A stretch of 64,000 nucleotides of DNA from Bactericera cockerelli (GCA_024516035.1 CM044961.1:35677112-35741111); one strand, 5' to 3'. Shown: positions 7,873 to 21,555, counted from the first letter of the stretch. Numbers and translations: made by a program. The notes: generated by a model not told the origin, from the sequence alone.

Positions 7873-8876
7873 CTGGGGAAGAAAATGACGTAAATTAGGT
7901 ATGTATAACAGATAAAAGTAAACACAAGTCTTCACTCGACAGAAATTTTGTTTATCTTTTTCTCAATTATGACGTTACTTGATAAAGTATCCCTTCTGCA
8001 AAAATATAAAAATACATAAGGGTAGATTTTTTTTTAAGAAGGTTCAAATTTGAAGACTTCCTTACTTAATGTCTGATTTGTGAGTTACCAGCGAATTTTT
8101 CACAACCCAGACCACAAGCGTCTACAGTAGCTCCTGTTTCATGGCTACGAAATAAGAAGGGCTGTGAAACACTCATCTTTTTTTAAAGCAAAATCTACAC
8201 GTCTCTAAACCCTAGAGCCTAGAGGCTTCAGAATTTTCAGCTATGAGATGAACGTTTGAGAACTGATACTCTAGTCGGCAGGTGTTTTTAATTATTGCCC
8301 TTCGCTTAACCCTAAATTAATACTACATAGATCGGATACATAAAATTGATAAATTATGATAGCGCGGAATTTAAAAAAACAGATGCCGAAGGAAATTAGA
8401 TAGCTCTTAAACTTTGTGCATACATAGGTGATTCCGTCTTATAATATGACTAGCTGTTTCCCTACACTTTTCCCAAGTGTTTCAAAAGTGTATGTAAAAA
8501 AATGTTTCCTTTTTTTCAAGTCGAAGGCATGTAAATATACATATTTCCCAGTCAAATCTGTCAACTTACTGTCCCCATATACATTTATATCGGCCTAGGA
8601 GGATTCAGTCATTCTAAATTACCTGTTCATCAGGACAAAGGGGTTAACCCTTTGTTCGCCGATGGTCACATCAGCTACACCCAGCCTGGTTTGGGTCGAA
8701 GATGACAACCTCCTGAGTTCTTTAAATGGAAGCTCACAAAAAAAAAATGTTAAAAAACTAACAAAAATTTGCCCAACCGAGGGTTCGAACTCAGGATCTC
8801 TAGACTGCGAGCAGACGTCACAACCGCTACACCACGGTGCCACAGAGACTGCACCGGGATCGGCGGGATGACTCAC
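7873..8876. other. ci intron with a tRNA-derived SINE
   Basis: Contains T-rich intron sequence and a minus-strand SINE at 8655-8850. That SINE ends 27 bp from the donor of exon 8877-9019. No other gene is seen. Confidence 0.6.
8655..8850 (-). mobile_element. tRNA-derived SINE next to a ci exon
   Basis: The minus-strand head at about 8771-8845 reads GTGGTGTAGCGGTTGTGACG (A box) and later GAGTTCGAACCC (B box), as in a tRNA. The body toward 8655 contains a CAGCCTGGTTTGGGTCGAAG block on the plus strand, related to SINE family D, and an A-rich stretch at 8740-8762. The missing acceptor stem argues against a functional tRNA. Confidence 0.7.
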
Positions 8877-9019
8877 CTGTTTGAGATGGGAGCGGGGGGA
8901 GGGGAGGAGCCGGGAGCCATCGAGACCGGCGGCGGAGAAGGGAGGGAATTCCGCGGAGCCAAGGGTGGAGGGGGCGGGGGGATGAGGAGGGGGGAGGTAA
9001 TCCGACGTGAGACCAAGAC
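8877..9019 (-). CDS. ci: ci/GLI exon upstream of the RKR motif
   Basis: The exon enters in phase 1 (completing a Ser codon) and leaves in phase 0. It has 47 codons: LGLTSDYLPPPHPPAPSTLG, SAEFPPFSAAGLDGSRLLPS and PRSHLKQ, joining to TRKRAL of the next exon. In GLI3 the same place holds a DSTRFSSPR-type segment before the RKR motif, which matches LDGSRLLPSPR here. The acceptor is TTCTCAG and the donor is GTGAGTC. It is very Pro-rich and GC-rich compared with the AT-rich intron around it. Confidence 0.9.
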
Positions 9020-9284
9020 CTGAGAACAGAGAGATAAGGGGGGGGGTGAGTGATGGTGGTTCGGGGGTGGTAAGTGATGGCGACTCCTTCACTGACATGG
9101 TGGTCACTGTGTCTCCGTTATTGAGTTATAACAAAAGAAAGAAAATATTGTAATTGGGTCAAAATATTGTAATTGTGTCTATTTATACTGTCCGAATAGG
9201 ACTAATGAGTTCTATTATTCCAGCAGTATACCCAAGACGTGTTATTATGTGGTCAAAAACCCAAAATGGGAGTATAATTCGTCC

Positions 9285-9350
9285 GTTGCGACGGTTAGGT
9301 TTTGAACCCGCGACCTCTGAATTACCAGTCAGACGCCTTGACTAGAATGC
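9285..9350 (-). mobile_element. tRNA-like SINE head
   Basis: The minus strand reads CTAGTCAAGGCGTCTGACTG and then GGTCGCGGGTTCAAAACC, a tRNA-like anticodon and T-arm segment with a B box. Confidence 0.55.
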
Positions 9351-9925
9351 CTAGAAAGCTTTCCTAAAATTTCTGCAGAAAGGTTACAGTAAAGTTAGTA
9401 CATGAAGGTGATTGAAGCCAGCATTGATGGCAGTCACTGAAGTTAAGCAAAGTCCAGCGAGGCTAGGACTTGAATGGATGACTCTTTAAATTTGAACCCT
9501 CGTGATGCTGGCTATGATATGACGATGACATTAAAAGCGACGTTAAAAAATCAGCGCCATAGAAAGTTCTTGTGCCGATAATTGGGCTGCACATAGTCTT
9601 CAGTCCCATTTTGACAAAATTGGAATGGTACGTATTCAACACAATAAATTTGAGAGAGAGAGAGATAGGAACAATCAGAAAGCGATATTCAACGCATGCG
9701 CCGATGGGGCGAGTTCATTTCACTGCATGTGGTTTTAGTTAACAAGAGATATTATTTACAATCAAATACCTACACACTATATAACAATTATATACTATAC
9801 TATACATTGTATATATTACATATCATACAGGCTCGGCCCGTTGTTACGGCTTTGGGAGTGTCGCCACATAAACTGGACTAAAATGCGATTTATACTAAAA
9901 TGGGACTTTAGGACTAAAATTGGAT

Positions 9926-9962
9926 TTTAGATACTGAAAAGGTCCCTCTTTCAGTATCTAAA
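9926..9962. repeat. Short perfect inverted repeat
   Basis: TTTAGATACTGAAA pairs with TTTCAGTATCTAAA around a 9-base loop, giving a 14-bp stem. Function unknown. Confidence 0.7.
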
Positions 9963-10014
9963 GAGTTTAAGATTCTTTACGATGCCTATCATAATATTTT
10001 TTTTCTTTTACTCT

Positions 10015-10125
10015 ATCTTATCCCGCTTAAGCAGGGTCGACGTTGTTCAACCTCATGGTTGAGGTTGGTTACTTTTGGCACATTTTTACGGCTGGATGCT
10101 CTTCTTAACGGCAACGATTCTATTT
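10015..10125 (+). repeat. Dispersed repeat (GGCTGGATGC type)
   Basis: Contains CCCGCTTAAGCAGGGTCGAC, then CAACCTCATGGTTGAGGTTG, then CGGCTGGATGCTCTTCTTAA. Related copies lie at 10975-11060 and 3229-3330. This block resembles a widespread animal interspersed repeat; the class is not assigned. Confidence 0.5.
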
Positions 10126-10584
10126 GATTTAACGTAAGTTTTATTTTGTTGTTATGTATTTTGATTATTCTAGAAATGTGTGATGAATTTCACTGTGTAC
10201 GATCTAGGACTTGAGAAAATCCTCTCTTTTTTCTTCCTTTTTAGTCTGGGGGTGCTGCAGTTCCGCAGCTCCTTAGCACCGGCCACGCCTGTTGCATAGC
10301 ATAAGAGCATTTGATTGCAATAATTGTAAGCATAAAACTCAGGATGGATGGAATTTAGATTGTAGAGTTTAGAATTGTAAACACAGCCATTGGGCACATT
10401 TCGTTCAGAGCATTAGATAGTGAGACTGTTGGTAATTGAGCTCAGGACACCGCCAGCACACAAATGACATAGATACCTGACATGGGCGCTAATTGTCGTC
10501 CCCGGTCATAACTGGACCACTAACAGAAGATAAAATATCGTCGGTTATTGTCGTGAAACAAAAGACCTCTTTCATGCTTCTAAT

Positions 10585-10588
10585 TAGT

Positions 10589-10643
<55 letters not shown>

Positions 10644-10668
10644 GAGAGAGAGAAAGAGAGAGAGAAGG
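10585..10668 (+). repeat. (GA)n microsatellite
   Basis: A nearly pure GA dinucleotide run with a few interruptions. Shorter GA tracts occur at 14107-14133, 30141-30210 and 62303-62365. Confidence 0.95.
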
Positions 10669-10974
10669 AGCTGGTTCTAGGAATTATAGCCGGTATCAGT
10701 ACTAATTGGGCCCAAAGGTGAATTTCGGTAGCAACGGACGCAAGATCTTGGGTTCCTAGCTCTACAACAAAGTCGCTGTGGTATATTTTGAATAAAATAC
10801 ATTCCTACGATATGTACACAACCAAGTTACGATAACATTATATCCCATGTCGCTGCAGGAATGCCAGCATCACGTAGTCTTCACCTCGCTGAACGTTGCT
10901 TAACTCCGGTGATCCTACGAGAACCGGCGCTTTCAACAAGCTATCGACGCTCCAGAAAAAAATATCTTGTCTTC

Positions 10975-11060
10975 TTCTTCTTTTACATTGCCTTTTCTCA
11001 AACCCACTTGAAATGGGCATCGGTCAACCTCATCCTTGAGGTTGGTTGGTTGTGCCACAT
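10975..11060 (+). repeat. Dispersed repeat copy
   Basis: CAACCTCATCCTTGAGGTTG followed by GTGCCACATCTTTAAGGCTC matches the repeat at 10015-10125. Confidence 0.5.
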
Positions 11061-13321
11061 CTTTAAGGCTCGTTTTAATGATTTTTTTTTTATCTTATTT
11101 AATCGTAGATAAATGTATACCAAACATTTATATTTAGGTGAGTACTAGAACAAATTCCTAACAGATATACCCTCAGCTCCATCACGTTGGGAATTTTGAA
11201 AAATCCTTTCTAATAGAACCTTCATTCAGCCTTCTGTGTAGCAGTTGTAGCACACTAGCGATAAATAGATCAATCAGTCAATCAACCAGTGAACGAATCT
11301 TGCTATCATAAGTAACGTACGTATTCAGTATAATGAACTAGATAAAGTTACTGAACTACTGAAAGGTGGGTTGGACTCTGGATTGCTGATATCGATTGCT
11401 TTACTGGTTTGTTTTAGGTTACTTTGAGTAATTATAAGTTAATGGCTAGGTAGTTTACTACTGCTATCGACCCATCCATCTTGAGAGCACCAGATCAATT
11501 TCCGGTGCCTAAATTACGAGTACAACACAGGTATCTAGATGGTACAACAAAGAGTGTTTTTTTTTTTTTTTGAGGCTTTATACTTGGCCAGGTGTACCAC
11601 CGATGTAATGCTCACGCGGTTCCAGGGCGATTTTCCTATACTGAGTGGTCATACATCAGGGAGGTTTTAGTTGGTAGGTGCTGGTAAGAAAATTACCAAC
11701 AAGTCCAACATAATCTGGCGAGATCCCAAATGGGTGTACATTGTACAAGGGTGGATAACCACACTTGCATTTCTATTTTGAGGTATCGTCAGGTAAACAT
11801 GAGCTTTCCTACCTTGTTGTATGATTATCAGTATATTTTCTTTGAAAATAAAAGGTGTACCACCTTGTGCTATTCGATCTAGAGTAAAATGTAAGTCAGT
11901 AAAAGAAAGATATGAAGGATTGCATACCCTAAAATTTAACTGTCTAAATTGGAAATCAAAGCCAAGAGTATTCTCACCGTCCAAGCTCCGGACATTAGAA
12001 GTTCGGTGTTGGTTAAAAAGAAACTTTGACAACCCATTATTAAACCAAATAATCGATCTGACCGATAAACATGAATGGGATAGACCCACGCATGGTGAAC
12101 TAAGCTCATCGTAAGATAAACAACAGAGCCCATCGGTCAAGCAACTTACAAATGGCATAGTGGAAAGATCCTTCAACATGATGTTGGTGTATTCAGACTA
12201 TGAATGGATAACATAGAGTTGAGTGGAAGATAGACTCCTGTTCACTCCATTAGAGAAAAAGACATCCAATGGCACTAAGTCACAATAGTCCACATGGGTA
12301 AAAGTAGTATCGAAACAACACGGATTTAACTAAACACAAAGGACTTTTCACATGTAAATAACTGTATGGTAACTATGTTTTACACAAGAAAAATTTTGGT
12401 AATATTAGGATGAACAGTTTACTTTTCTATGCACTTATCAAAGACAAGAACAAAATAATTAACTAAAAAATAAAATTAAAATATTATTCACGACTAATAC
12501 AGGAGACTTTGGCAACAAAACGATAAACACACTTCACAAAAAAAAATACTTAAAAAAAAACACAATTGACTTAGATTCTTCACGCGCACTTGGCCGATCA
12601 CAAGCGCGCAAACATTAGCATAACTAATGACTTAATCAAAAAGAATAAATTGAATAATTTCCTCAGCAAAGATCTTGGTAGACGAAACTCGACACACACC
12701 TCTCCGATCAGACTATCAGGTAAACACTAAGAGAGAGAGAGGCTCACACACAATTTAGAAGAAAAAAATCTACTATGTAAAGAAACAACATTTTTTGAAA
12801 CAACTTTACTAAAAGGTATTCTCTCGCTACAGAAGAACATCGAACCTCTCTTGGAACACTACGCTCTGTTGTTAAAAGAACAGAGAATAAAAATGTTCAA
12901 CAAAGATGGAACTATTTAGTCCAGGCACGTGGGTTAGGGGGACGTCGTGATGGGTGAGGTCATTGGGGATTTGGGAATGACAATGACATGGTTATTTCAA
13001 TGAAAGAGTGAGTGAGATAAAAACACAACTCGAAAGCCACTCAAAAAGAGAAAACCTGTGCTTTTCTAGACGTCAAGAAAGTTTAGCCTTATGTAACAGG
13101 TAAAGTACCTGAGCATAATTAGTGAAGATATCGATAGAAGAACTTGACATGACAAGACAACACATTCATAAAATAAGTGAATGGGACCACTGAAGAAGGT
13201 TCAGCCATCATTAATTTGTACATCGAATAATTTACTTGTGGCCCAAGAAATTGTTATAAAATCAACAAAACCGTTCATACTAATCAATAGAATAAATAAT
13301 AATAGTCAGTTAAGTATCATA

Positions 13322-13438
13322 TTATTGTGTTATCACTTTTGTGATATCACAACACTCAACTCGTCTACGAATTACTAAACGGAACTTGAACACGACCTCT
13401 GGTTCAAGCCCCTTATCGATCAAGTACTGAGTCGTCAG
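13322..13438 (-). mobile_element. tRNA-derived SINE, family A
   Basis: The minus strand shows CTGACGACTCAGTACTTGAT, a GATAAGGGGC block and a tail with TGTGATATCACAAAAGTG. It is a diverged full-length copy of the family at 30925-31059. Confidence 0.65.
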
Positions 13439-13964
13439 TAAATACAATAATTCAACAAAAACAAAACGGAAAAAAATACCCACTTTCCTCCCCTAGAAAC
13501 CATAAAGTACCCTGGCCCTGAATATATGTTTAATGAAAAGAGAGAAAGATAGAGCGATCTTATTTATGTGAGCTACAATACAGACTTCATTTTTCATTTG
13601 GGATGTTTTTAGAAGTTGGAGGAATGCTCCATTGGATGAGTTCTCTTCAAAAGACTTTCCTGTTTGGGGAAAACAATTTTGTCTTTACGGAATTATTGAA
13701 GATTCAAGACTTTAATCCAATCAGTTTCTGAATGAATGGAACCTTCAATTTAATTTATCATAAACTAGCAATAATTGGTCCTTCGAGCCGGATATTTTGG
13801 AAAATGGTCGTTAATGTTAAACGGAAGTCTTCTCTGCAAAATTTATGTAGCCTTTGAACATTGTTACATTAAGCATCTCTTTTAGGGCCTAGCAACGTAC
13901 ACACGCTGGCTATTAGCTAGGTAGACTAGGATTTCCCATCCTGTTCCCTGTAAGCTAGAAGCCA

Positions 13965-14050
13965 TCACGAGTATCTCGACACGGCCATAAATGGTATCGA
14001 ACCCCGCACTCTTGGTTCAAGTCCGTCGGCGAAACCACCAAACTGCAACT
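13965..14050 (-). mobile_element. tRNA-like SINE head
   Basis: The minus strand reads CAGTTTGGTGGTTTCGCCGA, then GACTTGAACCAAGAGTGCGG and GGTTCGATACC: A-box and B-box spacing like a tRNA, but no acceptor stem. Confidence 0.5.
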
Positions 14051-16524
14051 GGCAGAATGTGGAAGTACCAAACCAGAAGAGAGGAAAGAAATAAGAAGAT
14101 TGAGTTATAAAAGAGAGAGAGAGAGAGAGAGACTGGCTCTTCGACAAAGAGGTTTGCCTGGTTGCTGGTCATAATAATCAAGACAGAGATGAAGATAAAA
14201 AAGAGAGAAAGAGAGACCCAGAGGATATCAGGTATTAAGAAGGAGTAAAAAACATATAATCACTTACAGGGTAGTACGTAATTATTACATTAGGGACCAC
14301 AATATACAGGGCCATCAGACAATTGGAACCTCTGTATTTATTCCAAGCAAGGATCGGTTAATGATTGAGAATCTTAAAATTAGTCATTATTAAAAATATT
14401 CGTCTCAATTTTACATGAGAAAAGGATAATGAATAGTCTAGAAAATATAGTGATAATTAATGATAATATAATAACATACATATATTCATCGAGACGATAT
14501 TTTCCAATGAATATTGTAAGATTTGTAATCTTTCATTACCAAGACTAACTCCTCAAATATAAGACCCATGGAAGTTTCCACCTTATATCACATCACAATA
14601 GACAATATGCGTGCGTTTTGAAAAGCCAACAAGTTCATACAATTTGGTCCTGTAGACCGGATATTACAGAAGCCAGTTCCGGACATAAAATTAATTTATC
14701 ATGGCCCATCTCTTCTCCCCACTCTGCCTCCTATCGAGTGCATCCTGTATAAATTGAGATACATGGTAGGAATCAGTAGAATTTCAACTACCTTAAAGAA
14801 AAGACCAGAATCAGAATCATAAATTACTCAAAAAAGAAGAAACCTTTTTTGTTGAATATTTTTAAAGGCATTCATTGTTGAAAAAAACCTTAAATACCAA
14901 GAAATTTCCTGTAGAATTCACAAACTGAAGGGAAGAGAGCTAACTATATTGTGAAAATACTTCTCGATGATTTGAACAAAAAGAATGTAACACACTGACA
15001 TTTTGTTGAGATTTTTTTTGGAAGGCACTGTGTTTGACCTTTATACTTGGTATTTTGAGTGATTTTTTGTTATAGTTCCTGTAATTAATTGCTTTTGTAC
15101 AGTTCAAGGGCAGAACAATTGTGATAACTTTCTATGAAGATCTCATCCAAGTGATTAATACTCGTACTCCTAAAGCTAAGGAACTAACTTGTACTCTGGC
15201 AATCCCCTTGGCTATTTTTAGTATCTATTTACTCTGTTTCTCGTATGTTTAAGGAATGAGATCTTTCAGTTGGTATTGCAACTGGTACATAAAGCTCAAT
15301 GATATGGCGCATGGGGTAAAGCCTTATGTCGGTACTCATGTACGTACGCTAATTTCATTAGAAATTTCTGTGACTTTTCTCTTTGATAAGAGGGAAATAT
15401 GTAAATATTTTACTTCAAACAAGCCAAGTAACCACACAGATCAGTAGTTTACACTTCACAGTAGCTTTTGTTTCATGACTATGAAATTCTATATTAACTT
15501 ATATAAGCATAGTTCTGACTGAAAATTTGGATTAAATAAAAAATAACCACTGCTAACTTGTCAAATAAAAAATACAATAGCTAAATACCTTTAAAAGTGA
15601 GGGATGAAGATAAAAAGTGGTAGAAACTTTTTACATAACCCAAGGGATAGCTTCTTTATTTTTTATATAAATCCTCAATGATTCTAAAGACATGAAAAAC
15701 GCAATGCTCTGAGCCTCGTTGATAAAACCAGTCACACGATAAACAAGATTTTGAGAATAAAAGATCATGGTACCTACTGCAACCGAGAAATTCTTTAGCT
15801 ATCTAAAATTAAGGAAAAACGGGGTACCTGTGACACTGAAACCTCTTTCAACAACACACTGATAGTCTATTTATAGTTATGTCTCTAAAACGTCTATCCC
15901 AGTTGTTACATCATGTGATTGAATGCATACCATGATGCTACTTTTTTCAATTCTAATGGCGAACATGTACGACACCGAGGGCGAAATTAATAGACATTCT
16001 TGCAATACCTCTGTGGCGCTAAGTCACGGATTGCGTACTGTGTAAGATAGGGAAAACTGACGCTAAGCAATGACCTAAGTTATCGATGTTGTCTATTAAT
16101 TTCACCCTAAGAAGCGTCCAATCCAACCCCACTCTATACGACTCAAGAACCATTAACCAACCAAGATTGAATGAAATATTCCAGAACGATATCAGAAGAA
16201 AAGAGATCAGTGTCACTCGGTTGATCACAAAGGGCAAACAAAGGTTTTGGAATAAGAAATATGGTGTGAAATATGGGGGTACCCTCATGGGATAGCCCTA
16301 CTTGAACATATCAGTGAAGCCAGTTAACTTTTGTACTAACACACCTGTTCGAATTGGGAATAGTTAACAGATCTGTTTGGGGTGGAATCTGATACGGAAG
16401 AGGGATGAAGATTTGTGAATTCTAATTGAAATAATTTGATGTCTTCATTGAAAAGATCAAGGAAACATCCGAATTGAAGGAAGTAGCTAATAAAATACAT
16501 TATGAATGGTATCAAAATAAATGA

Positions 16525-16565
16525 GTGATATGACCATGCAGTTGAAAGAGACGTTAAAAACCAAA
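16525..16565 (+). mobile_element. SINE family D 3' fragment
   Basis: GTGATATGACCATGCAGTTG followed by AAAGAGACGTTAAAAACC is the 3' end of family D. Confidence 0.5.
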
Positions 16566-17204
16566 ATATATTAGTCATTTATTTGTGCTGTATAGCACTG
16601 AAAGGTCTTTGAAATCAGTAAACTGAAAGAGTACCTCTGCCGATACCACAGATTAAAAATAAGTCCGATGAGTAATACCAACAAACACATCAGAACTGAA
16701 ATCACAAGTGAAACAAGTCGAGTAAATAGCTGCTGAAAAGAAATAAAAAAGAAAACCTTCTCTCTTGAAGCAAGCGCAGTAAAAACATCTCATAACCTGG
16801 ATTTAAGTTTCATCTTCAATTCTTCATCATCATTATAGGTGTAAGTACAACTAATGCAAGTTCAAAAACCCAACAAAGAGACCTACGAACACTTGGCAGA
16901 TCTTGGACCAACTATCAAACACAAGGAAACCAACAGCGCTTCATCTTAATCATCATTAGAAGCATCTTCTTCCTCTAATCTTGTTCTTATTTAAGTTCTC
17001 GCAGTTTCTTCTTTCTTGAAACCAATAAATAGAAGCTGGAGCTCTTCAGAGCGTATAATCTGCAGTCGTAATATTTTCTTCGCTGCATTATCAGAGGAGC
17101 TAGACAAGGCTTTCAGATGGGTTTAAAGGAACCCATTGCAGCAGCGACTTAGCACGAGTATTTATTCACAGCTCAGGGTAAACGAGTACCTGTCGGGAAA
17201 CTTT

Positions 17205-17290
17205 TCAGACTAAAGTGTAGATTCCAGCGAATAGAGGGTAAAACCCCGTTGTGATATGACCATGCAATTGAAAGCGACATTAAACCTAAA
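17205..17290 (+). mobile_element. SINE family D fragment
   Basis: CCAGCGAATAGAGGGTAAAA, then GTGATATGACCATGCAATTG, then AAAGCGACATTAAACC, followed by an A-rich tail. Confidence 0.6.
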
Positions 17291-20065
17291 ATTAAAAAAA
17301 AGAATAGAACAAAATGTTATGATCCTATAACAAATGATCTGAACCTTACACAAGAAAGGACATGAGAGAAAAACACAAACATATTTTACTAAATAACTTT
17401 CTATCAGTGGAGACGAATTCAGGCCAGTACCGATATAGGGCAATGCCTTATTATGTAGAGTAGGGTTAGGAAAAATAAATATAGAGGCATGCCTCGGTCC
17501 GTAACTTGTTTGTAGCTCTTTCTATACATTCTTGGTACGATATCAATGAAAGATAGATAAAATATTGCCAGAAACTACTAGAAAAGTACCTACTTCCAAT
17601 ACATACTTCCAATGAAACAAAGATTTTAATAATAACAGTCAAAATTTCAAGACAATGGAACTCTATAAGAGCTTCTGAAATTCTAATTCAACAATAAAAT
17701 TATCCAATTCCATGATTAAACTTGATTTCAATTTGTACATTCAAATCTACAAAGAGCTACCTCATCAGAACTAACACCCCCTGACTCGCAAATCTCAGTC
17801 CCTTCTTATATCTTCAAATTAAATTCCTATCTGCTCAACAAAAGTTTCACTAACATCTTCCAGCGTTTCTTTATGACGACCATTGGAAAGAAACTCTTGT
17901 GGGATTTCTCTCCTCTAATATTCATGATCGCTTTTTGTGTGCCAGTCTTCTTACTTCCGAGTATTTATCTATCTTCTTTGATATATCATGTACCTATAGC
18001 ACTCATACAAAAATGTATAATATATAAATGCTAAAATATAGATAAATAAAAAGCTTTGCGTTCTCCCTACTTGGGGTCGGCAGTATATCTATCCATTACA
18101 TTTGGAATACTTCCGATTTCCAACATTAGAGATTTATCGGAAGTAAAGAGATTATTAGAACAGTAGATATTTGCAATTTACCACCTTACCCTCAGAGACA
18201 AAACGTGTTTCTTTTGGTTTTTTGCTCGGTAATTTCTTTTTTTTTCTTCGTTGCAATGCGCAAAATTTTCACAAAGTTAGTTGAATTTAATTGGGAGTTT
18301 ACAGGTGTTAATAATAATTAATAAACAAATTGATGGCTTTGGAATTTATGAGTATTACGAGGAAGTAGTGTGTCCACGATTGGCAATTTATTTTTTGTGT
18401 GCAAGTCGTTTGGCACATAAAGAATCGTGGCATGGTTATTAGATATGATTAGAGGCTCACTATTTATGCAATGCCGAGACCTCGCGGGGAGTAGTGAGCA
18501 TTTTGGATTCAGGGTCGACTTGGAATTTTTTTATTTATTTTTTTTAAAATTTATTTATTTAATAACAGGATAATCATATCGTCAGCTGGAAGGATAAAAC
18601 TGACCATCTGAAATTTGGTCTAATACATTGAGTAGATACCTAAAATAAAAGTTGTTAATAATTTAGTCTCACTTCCACATTTTTTCTCTCACCATCAACA
18701 AACCGCCTCAGAGGAAACCCTGTATGGTATTTTATGTTATAAAGTCATTAATTTAATAACAAATTTATAAATCAAAAACATTATACTTCCAGCATAGTCA
18801 TTTATTTATTTCCGAGTCCGCTGTAATCATCCTCAGCTCTTCTCTAATAATCTTCTTTGGGTGTAGTTGTTCTCTCTTTGCATCTTTCTCATCATTATCT
18901 CTCATGGGTTCATATTAGAAGTCTACATCCACACGATTCAACTCTTCGTTCAATCTTCGTTTCTTTCAAGTCTTCGGCTATCTTATTAATTGTGATGTTT
19001 CTCTTGATATCTTCAGATATCTTCAGTGTTTACTTTGATGCTATCATGATTGGTATTCACCACGAGCGATATTTTTCTAATTATTGTTTTCCCTCTCATG
19101 ATTATGTTATGAGGTTCTCATGTTGGACTTCACCCACGATTGTGTCTATTCTCTCACTTAGGTTAATGTTCTCGTTAATTTCCCTACGCCACACTCGAGA
19201 TGGTAAGAAATTCTCCAAGTTGTTTCAATATTATTTTTTTCCTATTTTTCTTTTGGCAATAGTATCGCTGTCAAAGACCATAATATTATAAGATTAAATT
19301 TTTCTTTGGGAAAGAAGTTCGCTTTCAGAGAACATATTAATTAAGAGAAGAAAAACTTTTTCTTAATATTTCTATTTGTGATCCATAGAAGCCTTAGAAG
19401 CCAAATAAAATGGCTTAGGATGGATCCTCTGTATACAAAAAATATATAAAAAATAAAACAAATGATTTATTTATTATTATTATTATTATAGTTAACAGTT
19501 CTAGTCCCGCAGTGGGATGAATTAGAAGAGATGACTGTTCTGGATTTCTGCTATCCTCGCTGAAATATGAACGTCAACTTTACACTTTGCCCGTCTCCTT
19601 ACCCGGCATATCGTGTTAAAAGGACGTTAAAGTGCATACCACGACCAGGGTATTAGAAACAGTCGATATAAAATGCATCAATAATTGCTGAACTATCATG
19701 AAAGAACATTGCATCTCCTCCGTGCAACTCATACATTATGCTTTTAGAAAATTGTTATTACTAATGTAAATTATAGCCACTTGATTATATTTTTATTGGT
19801 CATGTGGACTATAATATTGAGCGTCGGATATGTGTTTTTTATGCTGGGTGTTTTGCTGATGTTTAACGTCGTGTTAATGGCACTTACCGGGTGTTGTCAA
19901 TTTGTAAATTCCTTGTAAATGTGTTTTACAAGCTTTGTTTTGTTACTATGGGAATAATGCGACATGAATATTATGTATATTCTTTTTTTTTACTTTCCTT
20001 ATCTAATTGAAAGGAAAGTAATGCAATCACCCAAAATTTTAGATTTGAAGTTTGTATTTACATGT

Positions 20066-20227
20066 ACAGATTTGGACCGACGGATCTGGACTGCCAGACC
20101 TTCTTAAGATCCATGGTCCAAATAGATATCTCACAGTCCAGGAGACGACAGATAAGTTTTAATTTACACGCACGGTCCAATTTTAAAGATATTGGAATTA
20201 TTGGACTGTACGGTCCAAATCCGTCAA
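20066..20227. mobile_element. Putative MITE with GATTTGGACCG ends
   Basis: Both ends carry GATTTGGACCG in inverted orientation (left near 20069, right near 20222), about 160 bp apart. The inside is rich in GGTCCAA/TTGGACC words in both directions. No clear target-site duplication was found, so the class is uncertain. Confidence 0.4.
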
Positions 20228-20770
20228 TTTCTCGTCAATAATTTCCTACATGTATTTGAGACTTTGACTACATAATATATGATAATGTCACCAAATCAAC
20301 TGCTGGAATAAAGGGCTCTTTGGTCCTAAGCGGGCAGTAGGATTACGTGTCTATTATCACTAACAAGGAACAGACACATGGCAATATATTGATTCTTTCT
20401 TGATTTCTTGGCAACGGGTACGGCACAGTTAATCAGCTTGCCTCAAACCAAACAACCCATTGGATTTCATTGTTATTATCCCATTACAACTCTGGCCAGG
20501 CTCAAGTAGGGTAATTTATATGGGCATTCCTGCAGAGGCGATTCTCAAAGTGTGTCCATTTGTAAGTGTAGTATTTTGTTATTTTCTAATGGATTTAGAA
20601 TTTTAAGATGTAAAAGGATTCAATTTATAACCTAAAATTGGTGTTTTTTTGGAAGATTTAAGAACTTATGACAGGCCTTTTAAACAGACAATTCAAAATC
20701 GTCAGTAATTGGCGTAATAAACTACATGCCAAATCATTTAGTATTAGTAGGTGAAGACAGCACAGTTAAA

Positions 20771-20887
20771 ACCGACCTCAATATACTTGTAACCTGAAGG
20801 TCGGTGGTTCAAATCCCCAGTTCAACAAATATTTAGAAAAGCGAATTAGAGTTGTTGTGACGTCACGAAAGTGATTAACACAAATCT
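20771..20887 (+). mobile_element. tRNA-derived SINE, family A
   Basis: Head ACCGACCTCAATATACTTGT, then AACCTGAAGGTCGGTGGTTC (B box region), then a tail ending AGTGATTAACACAAATC. About 15 bases of the A-box region are missing compared with other copies. Confidence 0.65.
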
Positions 20888-21543
20888 TATAACAGTACAG
20901 TTAAAAATCAGAAAATGAATTTTGATCCACAAGCTGATCAGGTGGTCTACAGAATCCCTGTTTGGCATCTCCTGAATCTACAGGCCAATTAGTCTACCCT
21001 ACATAAAGCTTACGAATAACTGATTACAAACTGAACCCATCTAACTTAGCACAGTCCAACTTTGTACTCATATACAGGCAAATATGGTACAACCGTCTTA
21101 ATAGATGGCACAGTATGGTACATTGGAACATACATTCAAAATTTTTACATACATTGATCTTGCGTACATTTGATTACAGTTTGAATTGGTTTTAATCTAA
21201 ATTGGCACAAGTTTACAACTTTGAACACTTCTACAGTCATGCCTCTCAGTTGGTACATAAAATACGTGGTACCGTATGGGGCAACTGGTCAATACAAGCA
21301 TTCTGTAATCAACTCTTGTCTTATCGTTCGATTTCTAGTGATAAAATCTGAGCAACTAGAAATTCAACTGAATGATAAATTGATTAGTTGGTATTCTTTT
21401 TAAAAATTGACTTTTCAAGACGAAAAAATACGTACAAACTATGTTTACAGTTATTGTATAAGCACTGTAATTTCTGGCAGGGGTTCTCCCGCGTAACGAC
21501 CGTTTCGTTTCATTATTACAGTATGAGAGTAAAGGGACTCTTT

Positions 21544-21555
21544 AGTCTCATAATT
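21544..21555 (+). repeat. Left target-site duplication of the I-like element
   Basis: AGTCTCATAATT is repeated exactly at 27382-27393, directly after the element's poly(A). This fixes both insertion borders. Confidence 0.9.

Larger units (their letters stand above)
9020..21555. other. Left part of the 20-kb ci intron
   Basis: Long AT-rich stretch of the intron between exons 29137-29355 and 8877-9019. It holds the SINE pieces, simple repeats, dispersed repeats and putative MITE listed separately. Open frames at 11667-12179 (minus), 11821-12114 (plus) and 18857-19291 (plus) were inspected and show no recognisable domain. Confidence 0.6.

Noticed and set aside
10585..10668. Coding Arg/Glu repeat protein
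   Set aside because: Pure GA microsatellite; the reading frame is incidental.
11667..12179. Minus-strand frame of 170 codons with an overlapping plus-strand frame
   Set aside because: No domain, no codon bias and no splice or start context that distinguishes either strand; treated as chance in intron sequence.
18857..19291. Plus-strand frame of 144 codons with hydrophobic stretches
   Set aside because: T-rich DNA naturally yields Phe/Leu/Ile-rich frames; nothing recognisable.
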